From: Sordaria brevicollis
Lineage: Eukaryota; Ascomycota; Sordariomycetes; Sordariales; Sordariaceae
Length of the DNA stretch: 64,000 bases
Direction of reading: 5' to 3'
Assembly (NCBI GenBank): GCA_033439795.1
Contig: JAUTDP010000008.1
Span: forward strand, 1,302,001-1,366,000
Positions 35,207 through 44,893 of the stretch are shown here, piece after piece. The stretch's first letter is position 1. Each line of letters begins with the position of its first letter. The notes beneath the pieces are model-generated. The model saw only the letters and a list, made by a program, of their open reading frames with translations. It was not told the DNA's origin and did not search any database. Both the position numbers and the translations under genes were made by a program.

Positions 35207-35815
35207 TCACTGAGTTGTTGACACTATGTCGACACTGGAACCACTTTTAGTATATTTAGGAGGGAAATTGAGATTCAAGTTGTTGTGGTGTTGGGATGTA
35301 ATAGCTGGATGTAGAGCGTTTGGACAAAGCAAAACATGTGTGTGTGTGCATGAATCCCAGGACTGGTCATTGCGAAGTGTGTTGGGGGTGGACAATATCA
35401 GAAAATACCAGATATCTTTGGCAGAGAAGTGTGTATGTGAAAAACCCCATATACTTTTTATATAACGGTCATTGCAACTTTCGAGATCTACGCTGTCTAT
35501 CACATACACCCCAAAGCTAGACATAATCACAGACAACACCCAAAGAACCCAATATGAAGCGAACAATTCAGACCCATTGTTGATTTGTTGAATTCTACCT
35601 CGGTTGCCTCCGTTTCCCCAAACATGTTCAATGACCATGGCCGGATGACGAGTGTAATTGGTATCAAAATAAAGGGTCCTCGTTATATTATTCCGTATAA
35701 CGTCGAACCCCAGAAGCGAAGCGCTGCTTTTTGGTATCAACTCATCATCATTTTGAAGACTCAATTCCTGATTAGCTTGTCGTGGTGGTGGGATAAGCCC
35801 TTTTAGGGTGCTCAT
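35207..35815 (-). CDS. Hypothetical ORF with one hydrophobic segment
   Basis: The first ATG (35815) gives about 202 residues. No family is recognised. A hydrophobic stretch (SYWVLWVLSVIMSSFGVYVI) could be one membrane segment. Codon use is not biased like the certain genes here, and there are no visible introns. It may be a young gene, a relic or a chance frame. Confidence 0.22.
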   Translation of the reverse strand: MSTLKGLIPPPRQANQELSLQNDDELIPKSSASLLGFDVIRNNITRTLYFDTNYTRHPAMVIEHVWGNGGNRGRIQQINNGSELFASYWVLWVLSVIMSSFGVYVIDSVDLESCNDRYIKSIWGFSHTHFSAKDIWYFLILSTPNTLRNDQSWDSCTHTHVLLCPNALHPAITSQHHNNLNLNFPPKYTKSGSSVDIVSTTQ

Positions 35816-35939
35816 GCACTGACACACAACAACGAACACGCCCCAAACCCGGTCGAGTCAACAGATTGGTAAACCGCGCCATGACCGAATTATTCGTGAA
35901 AGCAACCGGATATCATCCATCACACCTGACTCCGAGCGC

Positions 35940-37245
35940 TTACTTGCGCATGGAGGAGGCGCGGCGCTTGCGGGCATCGGCCTTCTGGACCTTGGCCTCA
36001 GCGATGCGCTTGGCGAGGATCTGAGCGTACTCAGACTGCGGTGATTTGTTAGTATTTGATCTTCGAAAATCTCAGGGAAAATTCTGGGCAAAACTTACAG
36101 CCTCCTCCTTGACCTTCTCGGCCTGGCGGCGCTTAAGAGCGAGACGGTGTCTCTTGTGCTGGAGGCGCTGGGGAGTGACGAGGCGCTGGATCTTGGGAGC
36201 CTTGGTGTAGGGCTTCTTGCCCTCACCCTTGGGCTGGACCTCGCGGCGAATGACGTACTTGCGGACCTATTCGTCGAAGAAAAATTGGATAATTAGCCTT
36301 GTTGTTCATCTCAGACTCTACCCAATGAACTGCGCGAGGATCATCGCAACAGCTCTTGGGCAGGCGATGACGAGATTGCGTAGAGAAACACATACATCGT
36401 CATCCTTGCTGAGGCCGAAGAAGCGGCGGATCTTGGTGGCGCGCTTGGGGCCGAGACGCTTGGGGTGGACGGTGTCGGTGAGGCCGGGGATGTCCTGCTC
36501 GCCCTGCTTGACGATGGCGAGGGCAAGGACGGAGAGATCGTTGCCGACGATGCAGCCGCGGACGGACTTTCTCTTGCGCTCACCGGAGCGGCGGGCGCGG
36601 TAGCAGGAGTGACCGTCGGAGAGGAGGAGGCGGACACGGTTGGGGGCAATGACACCCTGCTTCATGGGGAAACCCTGCTTGTCGTTACCGCCGGTGATGC
36701 GGAGGATGTAGCCCTTCCACTCATCACCAAGGGGGTCGGCGGGGACCTCAGCGCCCATCTGTAGTCGGCGTGTTAGTTTCGAGTTTGGTCATCGTCGGTG
36801 GTATCGAAGTTGTCGTCGATGTATCGGGTAAACTTACGCGCTTCCTGTAGTTCAGTTGTTAGCGACATGTCTCCATATGCCAAATGCAGTCTTTACGTGG
36901 TGATAACTTACTCGATGAAGTGGCGGAGCTTGCGCTCATCCTCGACCTCGATCAGCTTCTGCGAGCCGTTCGCAGGGTACGAAATGTTCAGCTGTTGGTT
37001 GGACGTGGGGTCAGCCTCATGTCCCTCATCGTCATGTCTCCATTCCCATCATGGTCGTCGGCGTGGCTTCGTGGCTGTCGCGTGTTTTCTGGTGGCTCCT
37101 CTTCCTACTCCTCCAAGTTCCCATTTTCGCGACCTCCAAGTGTCGAAATTCGAAATTGGACGCTCGGGCTCGTAAAAAAGCGCAGAAACACGGTGATGCC
37201 GTAGCCATGACGCCGCGGATATCGGGGCAATCGTCGTACCTTCAT
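35940..37245 (-). CDS. rps6: 40S ribosomal protein S6 (eS6)
   Basis: Minus-strand exons are 37245-37240, 36991-36912, 36844-36838, 36758-36396, 36266-36099 and 36035-35940, giving 239 residues. The sequence begins [15 protein letters not shown], includes [17 protein letters not shown] and ends KRRASSMRK, the basic C-terminus that carries the S6-kinase serines in other eukaryotes. The first coding exon holds only ATGAAG, and the third is a 7-nt microexon (G AAG CGC). Both are needed to give the family sequence. Introns are 248, 67, 79, 129 and 63 nt, all with GT...AG ends; the S6 intron after exon 2 has a CTAAC branch point. It is a small-subunit protein and a target of TOR signalling. It faces dph1 across a shared promoter region. 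Confidence 0.97.
36838..36844 (-). other. rps6: 7-nt coding microexon of rps6
   Basis: The minus strand reads ACTACAG|GAAGCGC|GTAAGT. The previous exon ends ...ATC GA and the next begins ATG GGC, so the joined codons are GAG AAG CGC ATG (Glu-Lys-Arg-Met), as in eS6 proteins generally. Confidence 0.9.
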
Positions 37246-37921
37246 TTTGGCGGTATTTGGGGCTGAACGACCGGAGTTGGGTGTTGCGAATTGAGACGAC
37301 TCGAGAAATTCCGAAGGGGAAGATTTTGTGTGGGTGGTGACCGCTTTTGCTAAGGCCAGTACGGTCGAAATCTTAGGGCACAATTTCCGGGGTATTGATT
37401 GGCTGGCTGACAGCAATGCCCCGCTTTAAAATTTCCCGCTGAGCTTGGACCAGCTGCCAGCCGCGAACCTTGACTTTGCACGAGCCCAGGCCCAACGACC
37501 AACACCAAGCATTTGGAGATGTGGGGCTGTTTACGCCTTACCCGATTGGGTCTTGTACTTTGATGTTGAAGTCGACGACATGTCATGAGAAACGAAGGTT
37601 TGATATGTGGTAAAGTTCAACGATTGGGTGAATTAAAATACCCAGCTGTGTGAAGTTCTCATAACTTTACTCAGAAAGACACATTAACTTGTTGTCTTCT
37701 TCTTTGCCTTCACTATAATCTGTTCCTCGAATTTCTACTACCCCAGCAGATACTTGGCAATTTTCACTGACACAAATCCAACCTCACCTCACTCACTCTG
37801 ATATCTCAACCTCCAAAAAGAGTGGCGAGACACTCAACTTTTACACCACAACCTCGCGTCTTCCGAATCCAAGTCTGAGCATTTCCGTCAGTCTCGACAA
37901 TATACAATCACACCCATTAAA
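37246..37921. promoter_or_regulatory. Divergent promoter between rps6 and dph1
   Basis: The 676-bp gap holds both upstream regions. A TTAGGG hexamer at about 37372, roughly 127 bp upstream of the rps6 ATG, resembles the telomere-box often found at fungal ribosomal protein promoters. The dph1 side is C/T- and A-rich just before ATTAAAATGG. No coding frame is supported. Confidence 0.5.
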
Positions 37922-39286
37922 ATGGAAGACGACCGCGCCCAAGTCGACCTCGGCATCGCCGCCGACATCGACGAGATGAACCCTCCTCCTCCCCCATCCG
38001 TCCAGCAAAAACAGCCCAAGAAGCGCTTTCTAGGCCGCCAATCCGCCGCCGCCACCACCAAGACCTCTTCCCCTTCTCAACTCTCACCCAACACCTCAAT
38101 CGAAGACTCCGGTGCCATCCAGATCGCCCAACCGCGCCGCGCCCCCCGTCTGCTCAACCAAGTCCCCGACTCCATCCTCCACGATGCCGCCCTCAACGAA
38201 GCCATCGCCCTCCTCCCCTCCAACTACTCCTTCGAGATCCACAAAACCATCCACCGCATCCGCACCCTCGGCGCCAAGCGCGTAGCCCTACAAATGCCCG
38301 AAGGCCTCTTGCTCTTCGCAACCACAATCTCCGACATCCTCACCCAATTCTGCCCCGGCATCGAAACCCTAATCATGGGCGACGTCACCTACGGCGCGTG
38401 CTGCATCGACGACTACACCGCGCGCGCCATGGGATGCGACCTTCTCGTTCACTACGCCCACTCCTGCCTGATCCCGGTGGACGTAACCAAAATCAAGACC
38501 TTGTACGTCTTTGTAGACATCAGCATCGACACCTCCCACCTCCTCGCCACCTTAGAACGCAACTTCTCCCCGGGGAAGAGTATTGCAATGGTCGGCACGA
38601 TCCAATTCAACGCCACGATCCACGGCGTGCGCACCACCCTCCAAAAGGCCGGTTACGAAGTCATCATCCCGCAGATCGCGCCCCTATCAAAGGGTGAAAT
38701 CCTTGGCTGCACTTCACCCAACCTGTCCCTATTCAAAACTGTTTCCGGCAAGGAGGTAGACATGATCCTGTACTTGGGCGACGGCAGGTTCCATTTGGAG
38801 TCCATCATGATCCACAACCCCTCCATCCCGGCCTACCGGTACGATCCTTACTCGCGCAAACTCACGCACGAGACGTACGGGCATGAGGAGATGCAGGATG
38901 TGCGCCGGGCTGCTATCAAGCAGGCGAAGTCGGCGAAGAAGTGGGGTCTTATTCTTGGTTCCCTGGGAAGACAGGGAAACCCGAATACGTTGGCGTTGAT
39001 TGAGGAGAAGTTGAAAGCGAACGGCACGCCGTTTGTGAATTTCTGTTTGAGCGAGATATTCCCGGGAAAACTGGCGATGATGAGCGATGTCGAGTGTTGG
39101 GTGCAGGTGGCGTGTCCGAGGTTGTCGATTGATTGGGGGTATGCGTTCCCGAGACCGTTGTTGACGCCGTATGAGGCGCTGATTGCCCTCGAAGAAAAGG
39201 AGGATTGGGGGAGGGGGGCGTATCCGATGGATTATTATGGTAGAGAGGGGTTGGGGAGGGTGAAGCCTGCTGCTGTGGAGGCTTGA
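37922..39286 (+). CDS. dph1: Diphthamide synthase subunit Dph1
   Basis: A single-exon gene of 454 residues. Dph1 with Dph2 transfers a 3-amino-3-carboxypropyl group from S-adenosylmethionine to a histidine of translation factor eEF2, the first step of diphthamide synthesis. It uses a [4Fe-4S] cluster and non-canonical radical chemistry in the cytosol. Cluster cysteines expected from the family are visible: GDVTYGACC (Cys160/161), ILGC (Cys263) and VACPR (Cys398), with [16 protein letters not shown] as the hallmark C-terminal motif. The first ~80 residues are a low-complexity Pro/Ser/Thr extension. The start is the first ATG of the frame, in context TTAAAATGG. Identification is firm. Confidence 0.97.
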   Translation: MEDDRAQVDLGIAADIDEMNPPPPPSVQQKQPKKRFLGRQSAAATTKTSSPSQLSPNTSIEDSGAIQIAQPRRAPRLLNQVPDSILHDAALNEAIALLPSNYSFEIHKTIHRIRTLGAKRVALQMPEGLLLFATTISDILTQFCPGIETLIMGDVTYGACCIDDYTARAMGCDLLVHYAHSCLIPVDVTKIKTLYVFVDISIDTSHLLATLERNFSPGKSIAMVGTIQFNATIHGVRTTLQKAGYEVIIPQIAPLSKGEILGCTSPNLSLFKTVSGKEVDMILYLGDGRFHLESIMIHNPSIPAYRYDPYSRKLTHETYGHEEMQDVRRAAIKQAKSAKKWGLILGSLGRQGNPNTLALIEEKLKANGTPFVNFCLSEIFPGKLAMMSDVECWVQVACPRLSIDWGYAFPRPLLTPYEALIALEEKEDWGRGAYPMDYYGREGLGRVKPAAVEA

Positions 39287-39618
39287 GGTTGTTGTCTTGT
39301 GTATGTATGAGTATCTTGGGTTACTTGGCATTTGGGCGTTAGGGAATACAAAACGGACGGTTTCTGTTTTTTGGGTATACAATATTAACGAGGATGTGAT
39401 ATGTGGATCGTGAACTCTGATGCTATGTATCCAATTCCTATGCGTATACGTATACAGGGGTAGGTCGAATGTATCAACCTTGTCTTTATCATAATGTACA
39501 AAGCCATTCAGCTCTATGTTGCTTAGCTTGGCTGCGTATATATGCCATCCGTCTATCCTATCCAATCCTTCCAATGCCATATACCGTTGACTAAACCCTC
39601 TTTCTGCGTAATGCGACT
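39287..39618. other. Convergent 3' gap between dph1 and the PPR gene
   Basis: A 332-bp AT-rich stretch shared by the 3' ends of two convergent genes. No open frame or repeat is supported. Confidence 0.6.
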
Positions 39619-42096
39619 CTATCGTTGAACAGAAGCAACCCTCCTCAAGGGTAAATACGACGAGAGCCCTCCACCCGACCTCCAACTACCGAAGCCTAGT
39701 CTCCTAGCGTTCTCGGCGACTACTAGGTTATCATTTGCCGTGAAAGCTGAGCTAGCCTCTCTCTGCTGCTGCTCTGTGTATTCCTCTAATACTTCCACAA
39801 GCCTGGGCTTGGTAACAACAGCTGCCGGCTTCTTCTGGAAGCTCCTCAAGTGATCCTTAGTCAAAGCCATCAAATGCGGCACCGTAGCCGTCTCCCTCGC
39901 GCCCTGACGAATCTCAGCCGCCGTCTGTGCTGGTAACGCTTCCATGAGGATATCCGCCAGCTGATCATCCAGCTCCTCCTTCCGAGCAAAGCATGCCGCG
40001 ACCGCGTTGAGCGCCGTGTTGGGTGTGCGCATCTCACGATCATACTTGAGACGCTTTTCAAGTGGCACCTCGACGTCCCAGTGTTGTCGCCAAAGAGTCA
40101 GAGGTCGTACGTCGCGCGGAACGGAGACGGCGAGAAGGTTCATGATTTCCTCGGCGGTCGCCTTTACGGCTCTCTCGGCGGCGTCGACTTGCTCGATCAG
40201 CCAGTCTAACTTGGCCAAGCGCTGGAGTGCCTTGGCGCGCTCCTCGCGCTCGACCGTGCGTGCGTTGGTGGGACTGACGATGTCCAGGCTGGCAATGGCC
40301 CGGTCTAATCTGTGTTCGAGCTGCTCGTCGGGGTGTGCTAGGAGGAGGTGCTCGACCTTGGGCAGGGTTAACCTTAGCTGGAAGACTGTTTGTACCGCTT
40401 CTCTGAACCAGATGGATGTCGCAATGCGGTCGAGGCGGTCATTACCCTTTGGCAAGAGGTAGTTTGGTGATGTAGAGGCTTGTAGGGCAGAGTTATCGTA
40501 CAGTGACTCTGTTGACCTCGCGTACCGAATCTGGAGAACAGTGCGCAGCTTCCTTACGGTCTTCAAGGACAAGAAGCTTCGTGAGAGGATCATGGTAGTG
40601 ATGGCGGCCACATGCGAGAGCAGTCCGTCAACAAGCACACGAGTGGCCAGGTCGTCAACGGTGTTGCAAATGGCATGTAATAGCTGATCAAAGAGTTGAG
40701 CGTTGATGGTCCACCTCTGGTCGAGGCAGGCAACAAACACCTTGGCAGCATGTCCAATTCTCCTGAAGTCAATGAGAGCTTCGATAATGGCTTCCATGAC
40801 GGGCTTCTCCAGGTTAGCACGCTCAACAATCACACGCCCGTTAGCTAGAGCGACATCAGACTCGAGCGCCCAGCGCAAGAGTCCACGGTCTTGGTACACA
40901 TCGGAGATAGACTTGCTGCGCACATTGAGGCCTCGAGGGTCGCGACCAATCAAGCGCCGGAGAAGCATGTGGAAGCCCTCGGCATCTCTCTTGCAGCGGT
41001 AGTGATGTATCAGACAGAGTATCGTGCCCTGTGTAGGTCGTAGACGGCTCTTGTTTAGGAAGTTGTCCACCACGGCGCCAGCCAAAACATGCTCGCCAAT
41101 CTGGGTAAAACCTGCGATGAGCATATTGTAGTTGTGAATGCCCGGCGGTACCGTGTTGATGAGAAGGTTGTGGCAGATCTTAGCCACGTACTTGTCCCGG
41201 CTCCGGGGTCCCTTCCAGTCGCCCAAGATGTTGCACGTAACTTGGTTGAAGCGCCGGCGCGCCTGAATTGTCATGTTCGCATCATAATGGGCGTGGTGAA
41301 ACCTGGGATAGCCATCCTTCTTCAGCATCCGTGTTATACTCCAGGCCGACTCGGGATGGTCTTTGGGAAGGTATGACTTGATGCCCTGCATCTCTGAGGC
41401 CTTGTATGCAGCTTCCATGAGGTCGTCCACCAAATCGGTCACCATGTCGATTTGCTTCTCCATCTGCCTCTCGTTTCGCGGTTCTCGGTCCTGATCTAGG
41501 GTCTCTGCTGAAGCTTCCTCCGACGCAATGATCTTGTCGCAGTTGGCGAGACCTTCTCTTCCCATGCAAAAGTCCTTGCGCGGGTCCCTCCATGACATGC
41601 CAAGGGAGTCGCGCAGCTTGTAAACGGCGGCTCTCTTCTCGGTAGCGGTGGACGCCATGCTCCTGACTGACTCGACATGGTAATCGCAAATAGACTCGAG
41701 CACATCGATGGTCGGCTGGCCGCGGGAACGGAAGGGCTCGGGTCGGCGGGAGGTCGGTACTGTTCCGACAAGACGTAGGAGGTCGCCGTCGGTGGCATCT
41801 TCGGTCATAAGGGTCGCCAGGTTCTTCTTTGCTTCGTTAATTTTGCGGTTGAGCTCGCGACTGCGCCGTTCCTTGTTCTCGGTGTCGACAACGACGGCGG
41901 TGGCTGCGAGAGCCGTGTAGCAGGCGGTGGCTACATTGCTGCCGAGAGCTTTCCTGGTTCGCTGGCTGGCGGTGGCTCGGGCGTTGGACGTGACCTGGCG
42001 CAAAGCTGGAAAATTGTTGAAGCTATTCGGAGCGGGCAGACGGGAGTGGCAGCGACAGCCCCGGAATTGGGCTACTGTCGACCAGATCCCCTGCAT
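39619..42096 (-). CDS. Probable mitochondrial pentatricopeptide-repeat (PPR) protein
   Basis: An intronless 825-residue frame. The N-terminus is rich in Arg, Ser and Ala and poor in acidic residues for ~50 residues, as expected of a mitochondrial presequence. A PPR-like pair lies around residues 315-390, including GIHNYNMLIAGFTQIGEHVL and a following helical pair. The rest is predicted mostly helical. Such fungal proteins bind organellar RNAs and act in processing, stability or translation of mitochondrial transcripts. Which member this is cannot be told from sequence alone. The start codon is the only ATG compatible with a presequence. It is divergent from the CZIB gene across 682 bp. Confidence 0.75.
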   Translation of the reverse strand: MQGIWSTVAQFRGCRCHSRLPAPNSFNNFPALRQVTSNARATASQRTRKALGSNVATACYTALAATAVVVDTENKERRSRELNRKINEAKKNLATLMTEDATDGDLLRLVGTVPTSRRPEPFRSRGQPTIDVLESICDYHVESVRSMASTATEKRAAVYKLRDSLGMSWRDPRKDFCMGREGLANCDKIIASEEASAETLDQDREPRNERQMEKQIDMVTDLVDDLMEAAYKASEMQGIKSYLPKDHPESAWSITRMLKKDGYPRFHHAHYDANMTIQARRRFNQVTCNILGDWKGPRSRDKYVAKICHNLLINTVPPGIHNYNMLIAGFTQIGEHVLAGAVVDNFLNKSRLRPTQGTILCLIHHYRCKRDAEGFHMLLRRLIGRDPRGLNVRSKSISDVYQDRGLLRWALESDVALANGRVIVERANLEKPVMEAIIEALIDFRRIGHAAKVFVACLDQRWTINAQLFDQLLHAICNTVDDLATRVLVDGLLSHVAAITTMILSRSFLSLKTVRKLRTVLQIRYARSTESLYDNSALQASTSPNYLLPKGNDRLDRIATSIWFREAVQTVFQLRLTLPKVEHLLLAHPDEQLEHRLDRAIASLDIVSPTNARTVEREERAKALQRLAKLDWLIEQVDAAERAVKATAEEIMNLLAVSVPRDVRPLTLWRQHWDVEVPLEKRLKYDREMRTPNTALNAVAACFARKEELDDQLADILMEALPAQTAAEIRQGARETATVPHLMALTKDHLRSFQKKPAAVVTKPRLVEVLEEYTEQQQREASSAFTANDNLVVAENARRLGFGSWRSGGGLSSYLPLRRVASVQR

Positions 42097-42326
42097 CGTC
42101 GGGGCATGTCTGGTCGATGCGTCACGGCATCAGGGCAAAGGGGAGATGGGGTGTAGGGCGGGATTTGTTCGGTAACTTGTCGGCGGGTGGATTTGAAAGA
42201 TCAATTGAGAGGTCCGGTCCGTTCAAGGGTGGGGCGTTTGGAAGGGAGGTCCAATTCCCGTCTCTGCGCTGTCGGCCGGGCGTGTCAATTGCGCGCATTC
42301 GCATCAGAGGTCATCAAAGCTACCTT

Positions 42327-42381
42327 TTAGGGTAAAGCATACTAAACCCTTAGGGTTGACATCAGGGTTAAAGGGGAGGAG
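42327..42381. promoter_or_regulatory. Cluster of TTAGGG/AACCCT elements in a divergent promoter
   Basis: Within 55 bp are TTTTAGGG, the near-palindrome AACCCTTAGGGTT, and CAGGGTTAAAGG. The cluster lies about 230 bp upstream of the PPR gene start and 400 bp upstream of the CZIB start. The motifs resemble the telomere-box bound by Myb-type factors. The role is inferred from the motif only. Confidence 0.45.
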
Positions 42382-42778
42382 ATATGCGGTGCCATCTTGA
42401 AGCTTTATTGTCCAACTAGCTGAGCATTACTGTTTGATATTCAAGTGTCATCCATGATATGTGTTCTTTCGTGCTCAGTAATTAATTTAGATGGTTTGGG
42501 AGGGTTGAATGTCTTCCCTTGTTTCAAAGTCATCCAAACACCAGAGCTCTTGAAGCTCAGACCATGTGTGAAGCTGGAGCAACAAGCTGGATGTGGGGCT
42601 AACAGCTGAGAGAGCTGAGAAGGTGCCCCTCCGCCGTCACCAACGGCAGAAGCTGGCAGCTCCCAATCAGGCAGAGTCTAGAACGAAAGTCACTTGAAAG
42701 ATATTATCTCCGCAAAACCTTCATAAAAGACAGTGAACATCTAATTTTCAGATAATCACACATCGAACAACAGCCAAA

Positions 42779-43442
42779 ATGTTTGCGCTTTACCTTACTG
42801 CCGAGCTCAACGGGTGAGTGATTCAAGATTCTCAAGAAAATGAAAAGCCAACTTACACCAAGCTCACAGAGTCACCAATCTCCGCCCTGACGACACCGAG
42901 GGCAACCCTTTCTGGTACACCTTCAAGGTTCAGTGCACCTCCTGCAGGGAAGTCCATGACAAGCCCGTTGGTGTGAGCCGTTTTGTAAGTTCCGAGATCA
43001 TACATCAAACCCTGAGATGGACTGAAGCTCACACATGTAACAGGAAAACAACGAGATGAGCGGTAGCCGTGGCGAGGCCAACTTTGTGTGGAAGTGCAAG
43101 AACTGCAAGAGAGAGTCGTCGGCTTCCATCAAGGCTGCCCCGGCCGCTTATGAGCAGGGTGAACCAGCCAAGAAGCAAAAGATTATCGAGTTCGACTGCA
43201 GAGGTTTGGAGTTTGTGGAGTTCCAGCCTGAGGTGAGTTCATGTCCGATGTCTGATAGACCAAAAGCTCAGGGCAGTGAACTAACATCAGATATGCAGGG
43301 CGCTTGGCTTGCCGAGGGTATCGACTCCAACACCAAGTTCACCGATATTGACCTGACCGACGGTGAATGGTTCGATTACGACGAGAAGGCCAACGATGAA
43401 GTTAGCATCAAGGAGCTCAAGTGGGAGATCAACCGGGCTTAG
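42779..43442 (+). CDS. CXXC zinc-binding protein (DUF866, CZIB family)
   Basis: Exons are 42779-42813, 42870-42984, 43044-43232 and 43299-43442, giving 160 residues, the normal length for this small eukaryotic family. Two CxxC pairs form the expected zinc site: VQCTSCREV (Cys34, Cys37) and WKCKNCKRE (Cys68, Cys71). The start MFALYLTAEL and the FVEFQP and DLTDGEWFDYDEKA segments are family-typical. Introns are 56, 59 and 66 nt. The last one has no stop and is a multiple of three, so its retention would insert 22 residues between FQPE and GAWL. The biochemical role of the family is poorly defined. Confidence 0.93.
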
Positions 43443-43822
43443 ATTTGATACCCTGCTCGCAAACATCTTTTTGACCAAATTCTGCTTAACCCTAACCCTT
43501 GTCCTCGATCTCTCATTCTTTCGAGCTGGAAGTGTTGATGCGACTGTTGTTTGGTGACGAAAGCTAGTCGGATGATGATTCAGGAACAAGCGACGTTCAA
43601 TATGCGGACAAGCAGAAAGGGACTGCTTTGCGTTTTAAATATCCCCTTGGTTGAGTCCCTTGATGGCCAGGCGTTGGTCTTTGCCAAAGGCGCTCCTTCG
43701 ACCAGGTGGTCTGTGCACTCGACTTCGTTTCTGCTAGTGAAAATCCAAATCGGACAATTGATTCCGCTTCACACTTCCATCAACCACCGACACTCGACCC
43801 TATTGTCCAACGATACGGCAAA
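43443..43822. other. Gap between the CZIB gene and the RNase P/MRP subunit gene
   Basis: A 380-bp gap between tandem genes, holding the 3' UTR of one and the leader of the next. The second gene's frame extends upstream of its ATG, but the codons there lack bias and the ATG at 43823 has a good context (GCAAAATGG). Confidence 0.5.
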
Positions 43823-44506
43823 ATGGCGCTAAACGGATATGAACTCTCCAGGGCGCTGGATCATTTGACGGATGCGGCCCATCTGCTGGCAACAACAGCG
43901 CCAGAGACTTCGGCGTTTCTCATGAGCCAGAGAGGCAACCTCATGTTCGAGAACGACATCCCAGGGTCCGACGTTCAAAGACAGCATGTCTGCAGCTGCT
44001 GCGGCCATATCATGATTCCTGGCCAGGGAAGCACCTTGAAGTTTGAACACCAGAAAGGCGTACGTAAGAGAGCCAGAGCAGGCCAAAAGTTCACCAAGAC
44101 GCCTGCCCAGACGAAGCAACAACAGACGAGAGAGACTCGCAAAGGACCAATCAAGCGGATCACATGCGGCCACTGCAAAAAGCACACCGAGATCAAGTTC
44201 CCGGCCCCTGCTCCTATTTCAAGGCGGAGCCTCAACTTGGTAACTCAACCACAACAGCAAGCGCCAAAGACAACGACAACGACAACGACAGGACCAAAGC
44301 CAAACACGGCGCCTACCCTGGGGTCTCTTGGTGGACTCTCCGCACAAAAGCCAGCAACCCCTTCTGGCACTGCCAGTGCAAACAGCAAAAAGCGTGCCAA
44401 GTCCAGGAAGGCCGGACTTCAGGCCTTGCTCGACCAGTCCAATGCTTCCAAATCCGCAAGACCTGGCCTTGGATTGAGTCTGGCCGACTTTATGCAAAAG
44501 AAATAA
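43823..44506 (+). CDS. RNase P/RNase MRP subunit, Rpr2/Rpp21/Snm1 family
   Basis: A single-exon gene of 227 residues. Two CxxC pairs, CSCC (Cys57/Cys60) and CGHC (Cys115/Cys118), are separated by a Lys/Arg-rich region with RKRARAGQKF. This matches the zinc-ribbon plus basic layout of the Rpr2/Rpp21/Snm1 family. Members are protein subunits of RNase P (5' tRNA maturation) or RNase MRP (rRNA processing). The N-terminal helix (LSRALDHLTDAAHLL) also fits. The C-terminal third is low-complexity Thr/Pro/Ser followed by a conserved-looking RKAGLQALL ... GLSLADFM. Whether it is the Rpr2-type or Snm1-type subunit cannot be decided. A transposon end lies 36 bp beyond the stop. Confidence 0.8.
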   Translation: MALNGYELSRALDHLTDAAHLLATTAPETSAFLMSQRGNLMFENDIPGSDVQRQHVCSCCGHIMIPGQGSTLKFEHQKGVRKRARAGQKFTKTPAQTKQQQTRETRKGPIKRITCGHCKKHTEIKFPAPAPISRRSLNLVTQPQQQAPKTTTTTTTGPKPNTAPTLGSLGGLSAQKPATPSGTASANSKKRAKSRKAGLQALLDQSNASKSARPGLGLSLADFMQKK

Positions 44507-44542
44507 GTTGATATCTGGATAACGGTCGGCTCAGTAATCAAC

Positions 44543-44584
44543 TTAGGGTGCGTTCGTGTGTCTGGGAAATGCCTTTCTGAATAG
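44543..44584 (+). repeat. Left terminal inverted repeat of the Harbinger element
   Basis: It matches the reverse complement of 53823-53864 at 40 of 42 positions. It starts 36 bp after the stop codon of the RNase P/MRP subunit gene. It shows no RIP damage. Confidence 0.9.
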
Positions 44585-44628
44585 TTCAGAAGCCAGATTT
44601 TAGAAGTCTATTCGAATGCCCAGGAACC

Positions 44629-44812
44629 TGTCAGATTGTATGGACGGATTGATTGATTCTGTGTATCTGTGTGTAACTGTGGAGAATAGGATTCTGGAGC
44701 TCTGGTCGGGGGAGCTGGGGGTATCCCTTATTTGCCAAGACCTTCTGGGTGGCTGGCAGTGTTGACCAGTTGTATACTGTTTTGGCCCAGAATACTACCC
44801 TGGAATTTGACA
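44629..44812 (-). repeat. LTR at left end (3' LTR of the minus-strand element)
   Basis: 184 bp, starting TGTCAGATTG and ending GAATTTGACA, nearly free of RIP changes. A purine-rich tract (GGGGGTG on the minus strand) abuts its inner edge, as expected of a polypurine tract. Confidence 0.93.
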
Positions 44813-44893
44813 CACCCCCTTATTCGAAGACCGTTTCGATTACCCTTTTGGGGTCGAGAGTAAAGCTATTTATATATTTCCTATTCCCTTTGG

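Noticed and set aside
43706..43822. Upstream in-frame extension of the RNase P/MRP subunit gene
   Set aside because: The ATG at 43823 has a better context, and the family-like N-terminal helix starts there.
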